The notes under the pieces: generated by a model
The model's database searches: none
What the model saw: only the letters and a program-made list of their open reading frames with translations
Told to the model about the DNA's origin: nothing
Shown: positions 1-8,155 of the stretch, piece after piece
Position numbering within the stretch: position 1 is the first letter of the stretch
How the letters are laid out: every line of letters begins with the position of its first letter
Program-made: the position numbers and the translations under genes
Assembly: GCA_938034615.1 (NCBI GenBank)
Contig: CALHLW010000035.1
Span: 1-63,864, forward strand
DNA length: 63,864 bases
Direction of reading: 5' to 3'
Origin: an uncultured Neomegalonema sp.
GTDB taxonomy: Bacteria; Pseudomonadota; Alphaproteobacteria; Rhodobacterales; Rhodobacteraceae

Positions 1-129
1 GGTCGGTTTGTGCTTGCCGCGCAGGCGCGCCGCGATCACCGAGGCCAGACGCCCGAGAACGATGCCGGATGCGTCGATGACGATCCATTCCTTCTCGATG
101 TCGGACGGCGTTGCTGTAAAGGTCTTCAT
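1..129 (-). CDS. rplM: 50S ribosomal protein L13, N-terminal part
   Basis: The reverse strand encodes the first 43 residues of L13, beginning [20 protein letters not shown] and continuing through [18 protein letters not shown], the family's N-terminal signature. L13 is an early-assembling large-subunit protein that binds 23S rRNA. The gene runs off the left edge; in proteobacteria rpsI normally follows, but that cannot be seen here. The ATG at 129 is the only plausible start because the family begins exactly there. A promoter-like sequence lies upstream at 166-194. Identity is secure despite the truncation by the window edge. Confidence 0.95.
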   Translation of the reverse strand, partial: MKTFTATPSDIEKEWIVIDASGIVLGRLASVIAARLRGKHKPT

Positions 130-165
130 GTCAGTCCCGTCTGTGGGGTTCGGTTTTATGGCGGG

Positions 166-194
166 CTAATCGCCCTTCCCCCGGTCAGAGTCAA
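166..194 (-). promoter_or_regulatory. Candidate housekeeping promoter of rplM
   Basis: On the reverse strand a TTGACT (-35, at 189-194) is followed after 17 bases by GATTAG (-10, at 166-171), 36 bases upstream of the rplM start. A consensus-like -35 with a weaker -10 is common in alphaproteobacterial housekeeping promoters. Assigned by inspection only. Confidence 0.5.
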
Positions 195-350
195 GCGATT
201 TCGATGCGAAAAAGCGTGACGGAATAGCGTTGTAGGAATGTGGTAAAATGATACCCCAATTTTGCGCGATGTTCTGTCGAGAATTTGCTTGCGGCCATCC
301 GAGGACGCTCGCAGAGTATCGATTCAATATCGTGAGCGGATAATCGGACC

Positions 351-432
351 TGTCATTCCGTGACTTGATCGCGGACTCCATCTCACAGCACTTGCTGAAC
401 CATGGACCCCGCGACCAAGTCGCACGGTGACA
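351..432. repeat. Dispersed long imperfect palindrome, copy 1
   Basis: An imperfect inverted repeat of about 82 bases: the left arm TGTCATTCCGTGACTTGATC is mirrored by a right arm ending AAGTCGCACGGTGACA, with an inner stem of CAGCA against TGCTG. A second copy with the same core (GACTTGATCGCGG, TCCAT, CAGCA...TGCTG, ATGGA) lies at 7530-7606. Such palindromes are typical intergenic repeats of alphaproteobacteria. This copy contains an ATG at 402 that is in frame with the GlxA-type gene but is probably not its start. Confidence 0.7.
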
Positions 433-479
433 ATGCAAGGGGAACGATCCTTCGCTCACGGGTTTCGGGAGACGGACCA

Positions 480-1442
480 GTGCTGGAACAGCTCGGAGAG
501 ATCGAGATCGGATTCCTGTTGGTACAGGGGTTTCCGCTCGTGTGCCTGAGTTCGGCGCTCGATGCCCTGCGCCATGCGAACGGCTATGCGGAAGCCCCGC
601 GCTATCGCTATCGCACCTATGCGCTGGGCGGAGGAGTGGTCGAAGCGTCGAACCGATTGGAAATTCAGGCCGGAGCAGATATCGGCGACGGCGACCCTGC
701 GATGCTGTTCGTTTGCGCTGGCAGCGAGTTTCCGACGGCGGAAGCGCATCATCCGAGGGTGCAGGCATGGCTGCGCAAGATGGCGAGCCGGGGTGTGCCG
801 TTGGGCGGGATTTCCGCCGGGAGCCATATTCTGGCCAAGGCGGGGCTGCTGGACGGGTATCGCTGTGCGCTGCACTGGTACGATGCGGGGGTGTTTCGCG
901 AGACCTTCCCGGATATCGACGTGACGGATCAACTCTTCTGCATCGACCGGGATCGGCTGACCTGTTCGGGGGGCGCAGCGACGATCGATATGATGCTACG
1001 GATCATCGATGACGATCTGGGCGGACGGGTCGCCTCGAAGACCGCCGAAATGATGCAGGTGGAGCGCGTGCGTTCGACCGTGGACCGGCAGGCGAGCGCG
1101 TCGCTGTACAAGGCCAAGGCTCGTTCCGCTCCGCTGGCCAAGGCCATCGAAACGATGGAGGGCAATCTGGACCAGCCCGTCTCGATGATCGACCTGTCGC
1201 AGACTATCGGGCTGACCCGGCGGCAATTGCATCGGTTGTTCCGGCAATATACCGGCGAGACGCCGACGGATTTCTACCGCGACATGCGCCTGCGCCATGC
1301 ACGGGCGCTGCTGCACGGAACGCCGTCGAAGATCATCGATGTGGCGGCGGCGACAGGGTTCGGCTCGCACTCGCATTTCACGAAGGTGTACCGTGAGCGG
1401 TTCGGGATTTCACCGCTGAAGGATCGGCACAGCGATTTGTGA
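480..1442 (+). CDS. GlxA-family AraC-type transcriptional regulator (DJ-1/PfpI + HTH)
   Basis: A 320-residue regulator. The N-terminal two thirds form a DJ-1/PfpI amidotransferase-like sensor domain (IGFLLVQGFPL at the start, GGISAGSHILAKAGLLDG in the nucleophile-elbow region, LTCSGGAATIDMML near its end). The C-terminal ~100 residues are an AraC helix-turn-helix pair (LSQTIGLTRRQLHRLFRQYTG; IIDVAAATGFGSHSHFTKVY). GTG 480 is chosen because GGGAG lies about 8 bases upstream and the protein then begins at the conserved domain. An in-frame ATG at 402 lies inside a dispersed palindrome. Relatives regulate quaternary-amine and amino-acid catabolism, but no target is evident from the neighbours. 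Confidence 0.85.
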   Translation: MLEQLGEIEIGFLLVQGFPLVCLSSALDALRHANGYAEAPRYRYRTYALGGGVVEASNRLEIQAGADIGDGDPAMLFVCAGSEFPTAEAHHPRVQAWLRKMASRGVPLGGISAGSHILAKAGLLDGYRCALHWYDAGVFRETFPDIDVTDQLFCIDRDRLTCSGGAATIDMMLRIIDDDLGGRVASKTAEMMQVERVRSTVDRQASASLYKAKARSAPLAKAIETMEGNLDQPVSMIDLSQTIGLTRRQLHRLFRQYTGETPTDFYRDMRLRHARALLHGTPSKIIDVAAATGFGSHSHFTKVYRERFGISPLKDRHSDL

Positions 1443-1540
1443 AGACCCTCGGATGCCAGTTCGCGATCCCGATGACTATGGAATTTTAGATTTCTCCAGC
1501 CACCTATACCGTGTTCGAGAAATGAATCGGGAGGGAATCG

Positions 1541-2389
1541 ATGCGTAGAATCATCATTGCATCGTTGATGGCGACGATGGTGCTGTCCGGATGCCAGAGT
1601 TCGGGCGGGCGGGCCAGTGTGGCTCCTCCGTCTTCCCCGGCGACGCCGTATCGGATCAGCGACAACGAGGTGCAAAAGGCGCGCTCACTGCATGAGAAGG
1701 CGCTGAAATCTGGCCTCGTCTACAGCGAGACCGAGAACCCCTTCGCAACGCAATATCTCAATCGCGTCGTCGCGAATATTTCAACCCAGCGCCCCCCTGG
1801 TGCCGTACCGTTACAAGGCTTCATCGTAAAGGATGACGATGTGAACGCCTTCACGACGGGTACAGGCTATCTCTATTTCAATCGCGGTCTGCTCGCCGCC
1901 CTCCAGAACGAGGCGCAACTGGCGATGATCGTCGGCCACGAAGCCGCGCATGTCGATGCGGGTCATCTGGCGCAAAGCAATGCCGACGAGACCACCATCG
2001 ACACCCTGACAACGCTCGGGGCAGCCATATTGCAAGGCACCGGGGTCGGCGGTCTGGCAGGCACCATCGGTGAACTGGGTGTCGGTCTGGCGGGTAAACG
2101 AGCCAGCGCGTATTTCAGTCAGGGCCACGAACTCGAAGCGGATGATATCGGCCTCGGCTATGCGATCCGCGCAGGGTATGACGGTCAGCAGGCGGCGACG
2201 ACCTTTCGCGTCCTGACCATGGCAAACGGACAGCGGGGGCGCCTCGCTGAATTCTTCGGCTCTCACCCCAACAGCGAAGGTCGGTTGCGGACAATCGCCG
2301 CCAAAGCGGCGGCCACGGGGCAACGCGGCGGTATCGTCGGTGCAGAGGATTATGCGCGATTGCTCACAGCGCTGCGCGCGCAACAATAG
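1541..2389 (+). CDS. M48-family metalloprotease, lipoprotein
   Basis: A 282-residue protein with a lipoprotein signal peptide (MRRIIIASLMATMVLSGC, lipidated Cys at 18). The HExxH zinc motif is HEAAH at residues 133-137 in VGHEAAHVDAGH, and the downstream GHELEADDIG supplies the third ligand typical of M48 (BepA/YcaL/LoiP-like) proteases. It is expected to be membrane-anchored in the periplasm and to act in envelope protein quality control. A strong GGGAGGGA ribosome site precedes the ATG. It is convergent with the MoeA-like gene, the stops being about 9 bases apart. No TPR segment follows the protease domain. Confidence 0.9.
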   Translation: MRRIIIASLMATMVLSGCQSSGGRASVAPPSSPATPYRISDNEVQKARSLHEKALKSGLVYSETENPFATQYLNRVVANISTQRPPGAVPLQGFIVKDDDVNAFTTGTGYLYFNRGLLAALQNEAQLAMIVGHEAAHVDAGHLAQSNADETTIDTLTTLGAAILQGTGVGGLAGTIGELGVGLAGKRASAYFSQGHELEADDIGLGYAIRAGYDGQQAATTFRVLTMANGQRGRLAEFFGSHPNSEGRLRTIAAKAAATGQRGGIVGAEDYARLLTALRAQQ

Positions 2390-2398
2390 CCTCTTTCC

Positions 2399-3631
2399 TT
2401 ACGCGAAGCGGTCGGTGATCGGTGTCCATGTCACCCGGTCACCGAATCCGACCCCCGCATCCGGCGCGACGAGGGCGATCCCGTCGGCTTGCGATAGCCG
2501 AGAGATAGTGCCAGTCGCCTCCGACTGCATGTCGAGCGTCGGTATCTCTCCGGCCCCAACGACCCGCACGAGAGGATAAGTCGCGACCCCGTCGGTGGGG
2601 GGCAGCGTGAAGGCTGCGATGCCTACTCGTGGAACGGCGCGCGAATGACGGATACCAGCGCGACGGCGCAGCACCGGCCACCCCAGCACGGCCATCGCGG
2701 TCAGGCCAGCCACCGGCTCCTCCGGTAGCAATAGGATCGTCGTCTCGCCGAGGATCGCCAGTGTGACGCCACCTCCCGGTCGCATCGCGATTCCGTCGAG
2801 GATGATCCGCCCGCCCATCCCGAGGACGATATCGGCCATGCCGCCCCGGTCGAAGGCAACGATCACATCGTTTTCCTCCGATGCGGCGCGTAACGTCTTG
2901 GTCATCGCCGTCACCGTTATGGAACCGAGATCCTGTCGCGCGATCCACCGTCGATCAAGCGCGGCCATCAGCGTAGCGCGACCCGGTCCGCCATTGCCTT
3001 CCAGCTTGCCGGTACAGGCCGAAACAACCGCAACCCTCAAGGCGCGCCGCACCTTTACACCGGTACATCCGGCCATCGTCAGCCCTGCAAGATCACGAAC
3101 ATCGAGCGGGCGGTCCGGCTCCGCAATCGTGTTGCCACACCGGGCGCGAGCGCCGCGCACCGCGATGGTGTCATGGCTGTCGGTCAAGCTGTCGAGAATC
3201 ACGTAGTCGCCCTCAATACGCACCGCATCGACGCTGACAACCCTGTCGAGTTGCGGCGGCACGGGTGCTCCGGCGGTGATCCTCACCGCTTCACGCGATG
3301 GCGGAGAATCTTTCACTGCCAGATTGCGCGCCACCGCGATCCGCGCTGTCAGCCGCAACCGCCATGGGCCGTCGCCCCGGCAAGCCCTTTCCGCAAAAGC
3401 GAATCCATCGACTGTGGCGCTGTTCCGCGCAGGGATATCGGCGTCGGCCCGCACACGTTCGCTCAAGACGCGGTCATGGCAGGTGCCAAGCGGGACTGTC
3501 CGCGTGGCCAATGCGGGTAACCGTGCCACGACATCGAGCGCGAGCCGGATCGCACGGTCCGGTCCGGGGCGGCTGTCGGACAATTCCAGCATAGTGGCTT
3601 CGCTCAGAGCGGCAGGGCTGGCAAGGGGCAT
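2399..3631 (-). CDS. MoeA-like molybdopterin molybdotransferase family protein
   Basis: A 410-residue protein with the MoeA layout but divergent motifs. ARNSATVDGFAF corresponds to the SAMDGYA motif, VRITAGAPVPP to RIFTGAPVP, and RPGGGVTLAILGE...LPEEPVAGL to the KPGKP...LPGNP loop. The canonical GGVSVG stretch is replaced by RGGMADIVLG. MoeA inserts molybdate into adenylylated molybdopterin. The substitutions make it uncertain whether this protein is the main MoeA or a paralogue attached to one molybdoenzyme. It lies about 90 bases downstream of the anti-sigma gene on the same strand and may share its transcript. Confidence 0.75.
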   Translation of the reverse strand: MPLASPAALSEATMLELSDSRPGPDRAIRLALDVVARLPALATRTVPLGTCHDRVLSERVRADADIPARNSATVDGFAFAERACRGDGPWRLRLTARIAVARNLAVKDSPPSREAVRITAGAPVPPQLDRVVSVDAVRIEGDYVILDSLTDSHDTIAVRGARARCGNTIAEPDRPLDVRDLAGLTMAGCTGVKVRRALRVAVVSACTGKLEGNGGPGRATLMAALDRRWIARQDLGSITVTAMTKTLRAASEENDVIVAFDRGGMADIVLGMGGRIILDGIAMRPGGGVTLAILGETTILLLPEEPVAGLTAMAVLGWPVLRRRAGIRHSRAVPRVGIAAFTLPPTDGVATYPLVRVVGAGEIPTLDMQSEATGTISRLSQADGIALVAPDAGVGFGDRVTWTPITDRFA

Positions 3632-3718
3632 CGGGGCGTGTCCTTTTCCGAGGGTCTTCGGAAAGAAGACGGGTCACGATGGGGGCAGTTCACGCCCTCA
3701 CGAAACCGTTATCTGAAT

Positions 3719-4453
3719 TCAGCCTTGCAACGTCTTCGCAAGCGCGGAAAGGCGCGATGCCGGGAGTGCCCCGACGATGCCGAGCGCAAGGCCCCGCTCC
3801 CGCCAGAACGCACCCTGCAAACCATCCCGCGCGCCCTGCACCGGAAATACACCCTCCTCCGGTAATCCGGTCAGGCCATCCGCCCCGGCGATATAGAGAC
3901 CGACGGGAGCCTGCTCGACCTCGAAATTGAACGCCGCGAGCCTCCGCCCAACCAACCAGCACAGCCGTCCGCCCAATAGCGTCGCACCATCGGGGGCAAC
4001 GCGCTCGGGCAGGACGAAGGGAACCCGCGCCGCAATCCACGGCACCACCCGCGCTGCCTCGGACGCGGCGATATCGAGCGGTTTGTCGGCGGCGATGTAG
4101 GTCGCGAAATCCCCCAACACGGCATCGCGGAAATTCGCCTTTCCTGCACCGGAAGGCGACCGCATGAAAAATCCGATACCACCCAAGCAGGCCACTGCCC
4201 CCAACCCCGCAAACACCATCCGCCGCGAAGGCTGCACATTACGTTGTGGCCCGAAGAGACGTTGTTCAAGCTCGTCGCCGGGTTCGTTGGCCTCTCCGGC
4301 AAGACGCAGCAAGGCATCGTTGCGGCGAATATCCACCGCATAGGCAAGGCAGGTCTCGCAAGACCGGATATGACGTTCGATATCCGCAGCCTCCTCACCC
4401 GCTTCCCCGTCAATCAGGGCATCGACGTCGATCATGCGCTCGCACTCACTCAT
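3719..4453 (-). CDS. Membrane anti-sigma factor (ZAS-type)
   Basis: A 244-residue protein. The N-terminal cytoplasmic domain carries the zinc anti-sigma motif HxxxCxxC (HIRSCETC, about residues 27-34). One transmembrane helix follows (MVFAGLGAVACLGGIGFFM), then a periplasmic domain of about 140 residues. Its start overlaps the stop of the ECF sigma gene by ATGA, the standard arrangement for translational coupling of the pair. It should sequester that sigma factor at the membrane until an envelope signal releases it. The signal is not evident. Confidence 0.85.
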   Translation of the reverse strand: MSECERMIDVDALIDGEAGEEAADIERHIRSCETCLAYAVDIRRNDALLRLAGEANEPGDELEQRLFGPQRNVQPSRRMVFAGLGAVACLGGIGFFMRSPSGAGKANFRDAVLGDFATYIAADKPLDIAASEAARVVPWIAARVPFVLPERVAPDGATLLGGRLCWLVGRRLAAFNFEVEQAPVGLYIAGADGLTGLPEEGVFPVQGARDGLQGAFWRERGLALGIVGALPASRLSALAKTLQG

Positions 4454-5013
4454 TGCGCGCTCCCCTCCTGAACCGTTCTGGCGTCATCGGTGGCCAGCAT
4501 CTCGCGCAAACATCGCCGTGCGCGATTGAGACGCGAACGGACGGTCCCCACCGGGATTTCCAATACCCCCGCAACTTCGCGATAGCTCATCTCTTCCACC
4601 ACCACGAGCGCGAGGATTTCTGACAGATCGCGCGGCATCCGATCCATCGCCTGCATGGTGCGGGCGAGGGCTTCGGCGGATTCCAGCGCCGTATCCGTCG
4701 TCACCTGACCATCCGCCGCTGCTGGCAGCGAAGCGATATCCGTTTCCGTACTGACAATGCGAAGATGCGTGCGACGGGCGCGCAGCCGGTCGATGCAGAG
4801 GTTCCGCACTATCCGAAACATCCAGCCACGCGGATGACGCACGCCGCCCGGTGGCAGGCCCGCTCCGGCAATGCGCAGCCACGCATCCTGCACCGCATCC
4901 TCGGCTTCCTCGCGCTGACGCAGCAGCGTAAAGGCCAGCCGATAGAGGGCGGTCAGGTTCTCGCGGAACACGCGGTCGAGCGTGTGTTTGTCGTGGTCGG
5001 ATCGCTGCATCGC
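4450..5013 (-). CDS. ECF-type RNA polymerase sigma factor
   Basis: A 187-residue sigma-70 family member with only regions 2 and 4. Region 2 contains FTLLRQREEAEDAVQDAWLRI and GWMFRIVRNLCIDRLRARR. Region 4 contains LALVVVEEMSYREVAGVLEI followed by PVGTVRSRLNRARRCLREML. The chosen start (MQRSDHDKHTLDRVFREN) has GGGAG only 2 bases upstream, which is tight. The same frame stays open to 5097, but that extension (MCCEMPTPG...) looks non-coding. It is co-transcribed with its anti-sigma partner and divergent from the META-domain gene, a possible target. Confidence 0.88.
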   Translation of the reverse strand, partial: AMQRSDHDKHTLDRVFRENLTALYRLAFTLLRQREEAEDAVQDAWLRIAGAGLPPGGVRHPRGWMFRIVRNLCIDRLRARRTHLRIVSTETDIASLPAAADGQVTTDTALESAEALARTMQAMDRMPRDLSEILALVVVEEMSYREVAGVLEIPVGTVRSRLNRARRCLREMLATDDARTVQEGSAQ

Positions 5014-5266
5014 TCCCTGCTTTCTGCTCCGCACCAGAGGGATCGCCGATAACGTTGAGCATCGAATTGCTCCAGGAGTGGGCATTTCGCAGCACACTTT
5101 AAACCAAACTGATCGACGATCACTTTAATGTCGCATGGGGAAGACGGGGGCAGACCTCGCAAGTTCGCGATGTCACGAGACTGTGACGATAACCGCTTTT
5201 CCGAATAATGACTGTCCGGAACAGGATGGAAAAGGCCAAAAGAACCAGACAGTTCGCCCCATGGTT

Positions 5267-5295
5267 GTTGAACCTGCGCCACAGGTTAACTTTTT
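5267..5295 (+). terminator. Terminator-like hairpin upstream of the META gene
   Basis: GTTGAACCTG (5267-5276) pairs with CAGGTTAAC (5282-5290) with one bulge and is followed by TTTTT. No gene precedes it on this strand within the 355-base gap between the divergent sigma and META genes. It may therefore end a short leader or small RNA, or attenuate META transcription. Apart from this hairpin I recognise nothing in 5014-5368. Confidence 0.4.
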
Positions 5296-5368
5296 CGCGT
5301 ATAGACCACTCTTAGAACCGTTCTGCGATGATACAATTATCCTCTGGAATCGTTAACGGAGAACCGAG

Positions 5369-6406
5369 ATGAGATTCGCATGGACTGTTCTGGTGTTGGG
5401 TATGTTTGGTTCGAGTGCCGCCTTGGCGGATGGATTGGAATGTCAGGCAAACATAATCTACGGTGATAACCCCACGGTGCGCGATGTCGCGACGGGCGAG
5501 AGCGTCCTTATCGTGCCAGAACCCTATCTTCAGCGCACGCAGGTCTTCCTCGATTATGGCGTCAACCTCGGCGGCAGCGGCGGATACTCACCGATCCCGG
5601 CGACGGCGACCACCTATGAGCCTGCTCCCTACACGCCGCCGGCTGCTCCCTATATACCCCCGGCTGAGCCTTATGCTCCCGAGAGACCGGAGCCACCGAC
5701 GATGCCCGCAACCCCGTCCAACTTCCTCGACGGCACGAGCTGGCGGCTGCAGACCGTGAACGGCATGACCGTCACGGCTCCTGCAACGCTGAACTTTGAG
5801 GCAGGCGGGCGCTATGGCGGACGCGCGGCCTGTAACGTCTATGGCGGTGACGTGACGCCCTTCACGAACTTTGCGATTAACTTTGCGGGGCCGGTTGCAA
5901 CCCGAGCGACGTGTCCTCAACAAAACGAGGAAAGTGCGCTGTTCAACGCCTATCAGGCCGCAACCGATTTCCGCCCCGGACGTGAGGGCGATACGCTCGC
6001 CCTGCTCGGTGCGGGCGGCGTGACGCTGGCGACCTTCGTGCGGGACGGCGACGTACCGGGCCAGACCGGTGCCTCAATCGTCGGCAGCTATTCCGTTGCG
6101 GGCGTCCTCGTCGGCGGATCGTTCCAGACGGATTCGGGTTTCGGAATGCCAACGATGGACTTCCTCGAAAACGGACAGTTCACGGCTTCGCTGGGATGCA
6201 ACAACGCACGGGGAAGCTATACGCAATCCGGCGACAGTCTGACCTTCGGCCCTGCCGCAGTGACCAGACGGCTTTGCATCGTTCCCGCTCCGTTCGAGGG
6301 GCCGATCCTCGGCCACCTGCCGAATGTCACGATGGTTCAGGCCATCGGTGGCGGCATCAGCCTGCGTGATGCAAGTGGCACCGAGCTGATCCGCCTGACG
6401 CGCTGA
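5369..6406 (+). CDS. Secreted protein with two tandem META/HslJ-like domains
   Basis: A 345-residue exported protein: signal peptide (MRFAWTVLVLGMFGSSAALA), a short N-terminal domain, a Pro/Tyr-rich linker at about 70-115 (EPAPYTPPAAPYIPPAEPYAP), then two META-type domains. The first runs about 125-222 (SWRLQTVNG, LNFEAGGRYGGRAACNVYGG, ALFNAYQAATDF). The second runs about 232-345 (GSYSVAG, FLENGQFTASLGCNNARGSY). HslJ/META proteins are envelope stress or heat-shock associated, without a known enzymatic activity. It is divergent from the ECF sigma factor. An imperfect hairpin with a G-T pair follows at 6431-6458. Confidence 0.8.
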   Translation: MRFAWTVLVLGMFGSSAALADGLECQANIIYGDNPTVRDVATGESVLIVPEPYLQRTQVFLDYGVNLGGSGGYSPIPATATTYEPAPYTPPAAPYIPPAEPYAPERPEPPTMPATPSNFLDGTSWRLQTVNGMTVTAPATLNFEAGGRYGGRAACNVYGGDVTPFTNFAINFAGPVATRATCPQQNEESALFNAYQAATDFRPGREGDTLALLGAGGVTLATFVRDGDVPGQTGASIVGSYSVAGVLVGGSFQTDSGFGMPTMDFLENGQFTASLGCNNARGSYTQSGDSLTFGPAAVTRRLCIVPAPFEGPILGHLPNVTMVQAIGGGISLRDASGTELIRLTR

Positions 6407-6430
6407 CACGCGATCCAATGCAATGAGACG

Positions 6431-6458
6431 ATGCCGCCGCGATCCCTCGTGGCGGCAT
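6431..6458 (+). terminator. Hairpin after the META gene
   Basis: ATGCCGCCGCGA and TCGTGGCGGCAT form a 12-bp stem with one G-T pair and a TCCC loop, 24 bases after the META stop. Only a short TTCTC follows, so it may be a weak intrinsic terminator. Confidence 0.5.
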
Positions 6459-6533
6459 TCTCATGCGCTATCGATTGCCCTGCCCACATAAACCCGCTTA
6501 TTGAGCGTGTCTTTTACGCGCAGGGAGTCAGCC

Positions 6534-7478
6534 GTGACCGATACGAAATCCGAGATCATCCTGCACAATTACCCCCAATCCCCGGTCGCGGAGAAGGCGC
6601 GCGTCGCCATCGGCATCAAGGGGCTGGCATGGCGTTCGGTCGAAATTCCACGCATTCCCCCAAAGCCGATGCTGACGATGCTCACCGGCGGCTATCGCCG
6701 CACGCCCGTCATGCAGATCGGCGCAGATATCTATTGCGACAGCCAGTGCATTATTCGGGAACTGGAGCGTCGCCATCCGTCACCGACTTTCTTCCCGACG
6801 GCAGAGTCCGGTTTGCTCTGGTGCCTCAGCCGCTGGACAGACGGTGCCCTCTTCGATCTGAGCGTCAAGATCGTACTCGGTTCGGCGGGCGAAGCACTGC
6901 CAGCAGACTTTGCGGAAGATCGTGGGCGGCTTTATTTGGGGCCGGACTGGGCGGCGGGTCTCAGGGCGGCGAACAGCGCCCTCCCCCATCTCGCATCCCA
7001 GATGCGAGCACCCTTGCATTGGTTGAACGAGCAACTCTGCGATGGTCGCCGATTCATATCAGGCGACGCCCCTGCGGCAATCGATGCCCAGCTTTTTCAC
7101 GTCATCTGGTTCATCCGAGGCCGATGGGATAAAGGCCCGGCCTTCCTGTCCGAGCTCGCGGAGATCGAGCGATGGGAAACCAATGTCGCGGCAATCGGCC
7201 ATGGCACGATGACCGATATGAGCGCAGAAGACGCCATCGCGAGCGCCAAGGCCAACGATCCGCTGCCTCTGGACGCGACCGATCCGCTCGATCCACAGGG
7301 GCTTGCGCCCGGCATGAACGTGACGATCTCGCCGGATCTCGACGGTGGTGAACAGCCAGTGGATGGCACCCTCGTCGGCGCGACGGTCGACACGATCACC
7401 GTTGAGCGCAGTGAATCCGATGTCGGGACGGTCCACGTCCACTTCCCCCGCGCCGGATATCGGGTGGACGTCGCGTAA
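6534..7478 (+). CDS. Glutathione S-transferase family protein
   Basis: A 314-residue protein beginning with a thioredoxin-like GST N-domain: IILHNYPQSPVAEKARVAIG, then the cis-Pro segment RRTPVMQIGADIYCDSQCII. A helical C-domain follows (FFPTAESGLLWCLSRWTDGALF...), then about 80 further residues with a small beta-rich tail (NVTISPDLDGGEQPVDGTLV). It is longer than a usual GST of 200-230 residues. GTG 6534 is preferred to upstream in-frame starts because CAGGGAG lies 7 bases before it. The substrate is unknown and no operon partner is evident. Confidence 0.8.
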   Translation: MTDTKSEIILHNYPQSPVAEKARVAIGIKGLAWRSVEIPRIPPKPMLTMLTGGYRRTPVMQIGADIYCDSQCIIRELERRHPSPTFFPTAESGLLWCLSRWTDGALFDLSVKIVLGSAGEALPADFAEDRGRLYLGPDWAAGLRAANSALPHLASQMRAPLHWLNEQLCDGRRFISGDAPAAIDAQLFHVIWFIRGRWDKGPAFLSELAEIERWETNVAAIGHGTMTDMSAEDAIASAKANDPLPLDATDPLDPQGLAPGMNVTISPDLDGGEQPVDGTLVGATVDTITVERSESDVGTVHVHFPRAGYRVDVA

Positions 7479-7529
7479 TCCGCTATCGGTGATCTGTGAT
7501 GATCTTTTTGTCCCGAATCTCTGAGATTC

Positions 7530-7606
7530 GTCACCCCGCGACTTGATCGCGGGGTCCATGGTTCAGCATATGCTGCACGATGGATACCGCGGTCAAGCTG
7601 CGGTAT
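7530..7606. repeat. Dispersed long imperfect palindrome, copy 2
   Basis: GTCACCCCGCGACTTGATCG at the left is mirrored by ATGGATACCGCGGTCAAGC and GCGGTAT at the right, with an inner CAGCATATGCTG palindrome. It is the same family as 351-432. It occupies the gap between the GST and tspO genes, whose transcripts converge here, and may act as a bidirectional stop. Confidence 0.7.
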
Positions 7607-7681
7607 AATAAGCGCTTTTTGGACTGCAGACTATCGGAGACTCGCGGACTGACGATCAATTTTCGCTGGATTACCTACCCA

Positions 7682-8155
7682 TCAGTTCAGGGCGATAATC
7701 GCGACGTTCAGGAACGCTGCAAAGCCGATCCAGAGCAGATACGGCACGGTCAGCCAGAAGGCGGGCGCGGAGACCTTGCGGTACTCCTGCGCCATCAGGG
7801 CGACGAGCAGCCAGAAAGGGATGAGGACCAGCAATCCCCCAACCGGCCAGCGCATTCCGAAGAAGACGACCGACCACGCCATGTTCACCAGAAGCTGAAG
7901 GAAATGCAGCTTCAGGGCGCGCTTGACCGTCTCCGGCTCACGCCATCCTTCCCGCCAGACCAGCCATGCGGCAATGCTCATCGTGGTGAACAGGATTGTC
8001 CATGCAATCGGGAAAACGGCGTTCGGCGGGTTGAGAAACGGTTTCTCGAGCGACGGATACCACTCCACCAAGGCACCTTGTGTGGCCTGTCCACCAACGC
8101 CCGCGACAAGGAAAGACAGTACCAGAAAGACGACGAGGGTAATCGCGTTCTTCAC
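7682..8155 (-). CDS. tspO: TspO/MBR-family tryptophan-rich sensory membrane protein
   Basis: A 157-residue protein with five predicted transmembrane segments and the TspO pattern: WYPSLEKPFLNPPNAVFPIAWTILF in the first loop and helix 2, LLVNMAWSVVFFGMRWP, and a final hydrophobic helix (PYLLWIGFAAFLNVAIIALN). Bacterial TspO binds porphyrins and modulates tetrapyrrole and photosynthesis-gene expression in Rhodobacter. The start is GTG, overlapping the plsC stop by 4 bases (GTGA), so it is the last gene of the ftsE-ftsX-plsC-tspO unit. Confidence 0.9.
   Translation of the reverse strand: MKNAITLVVFLVLSFLVAGVGGQATQGALVEWYPSLEKPFLNPPNAVFPIAWTILFTTMSIAAWLVWREGWREPETVKRALKLHFLQLLVNMAWSVVFFGMRWPVGGLLVLIPFWLLVALMAQEYRKVSAPAFWLTVPYLLWIGFAAFLNVAIIALN

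Noticed and set aside
402-480. ATG 402 as start of the GlxA-type regulator
   Set aside because: It lies in a dispersed palindrome without a Shine-Dalgarno; GTG 480 has GGGAG at good spacing.
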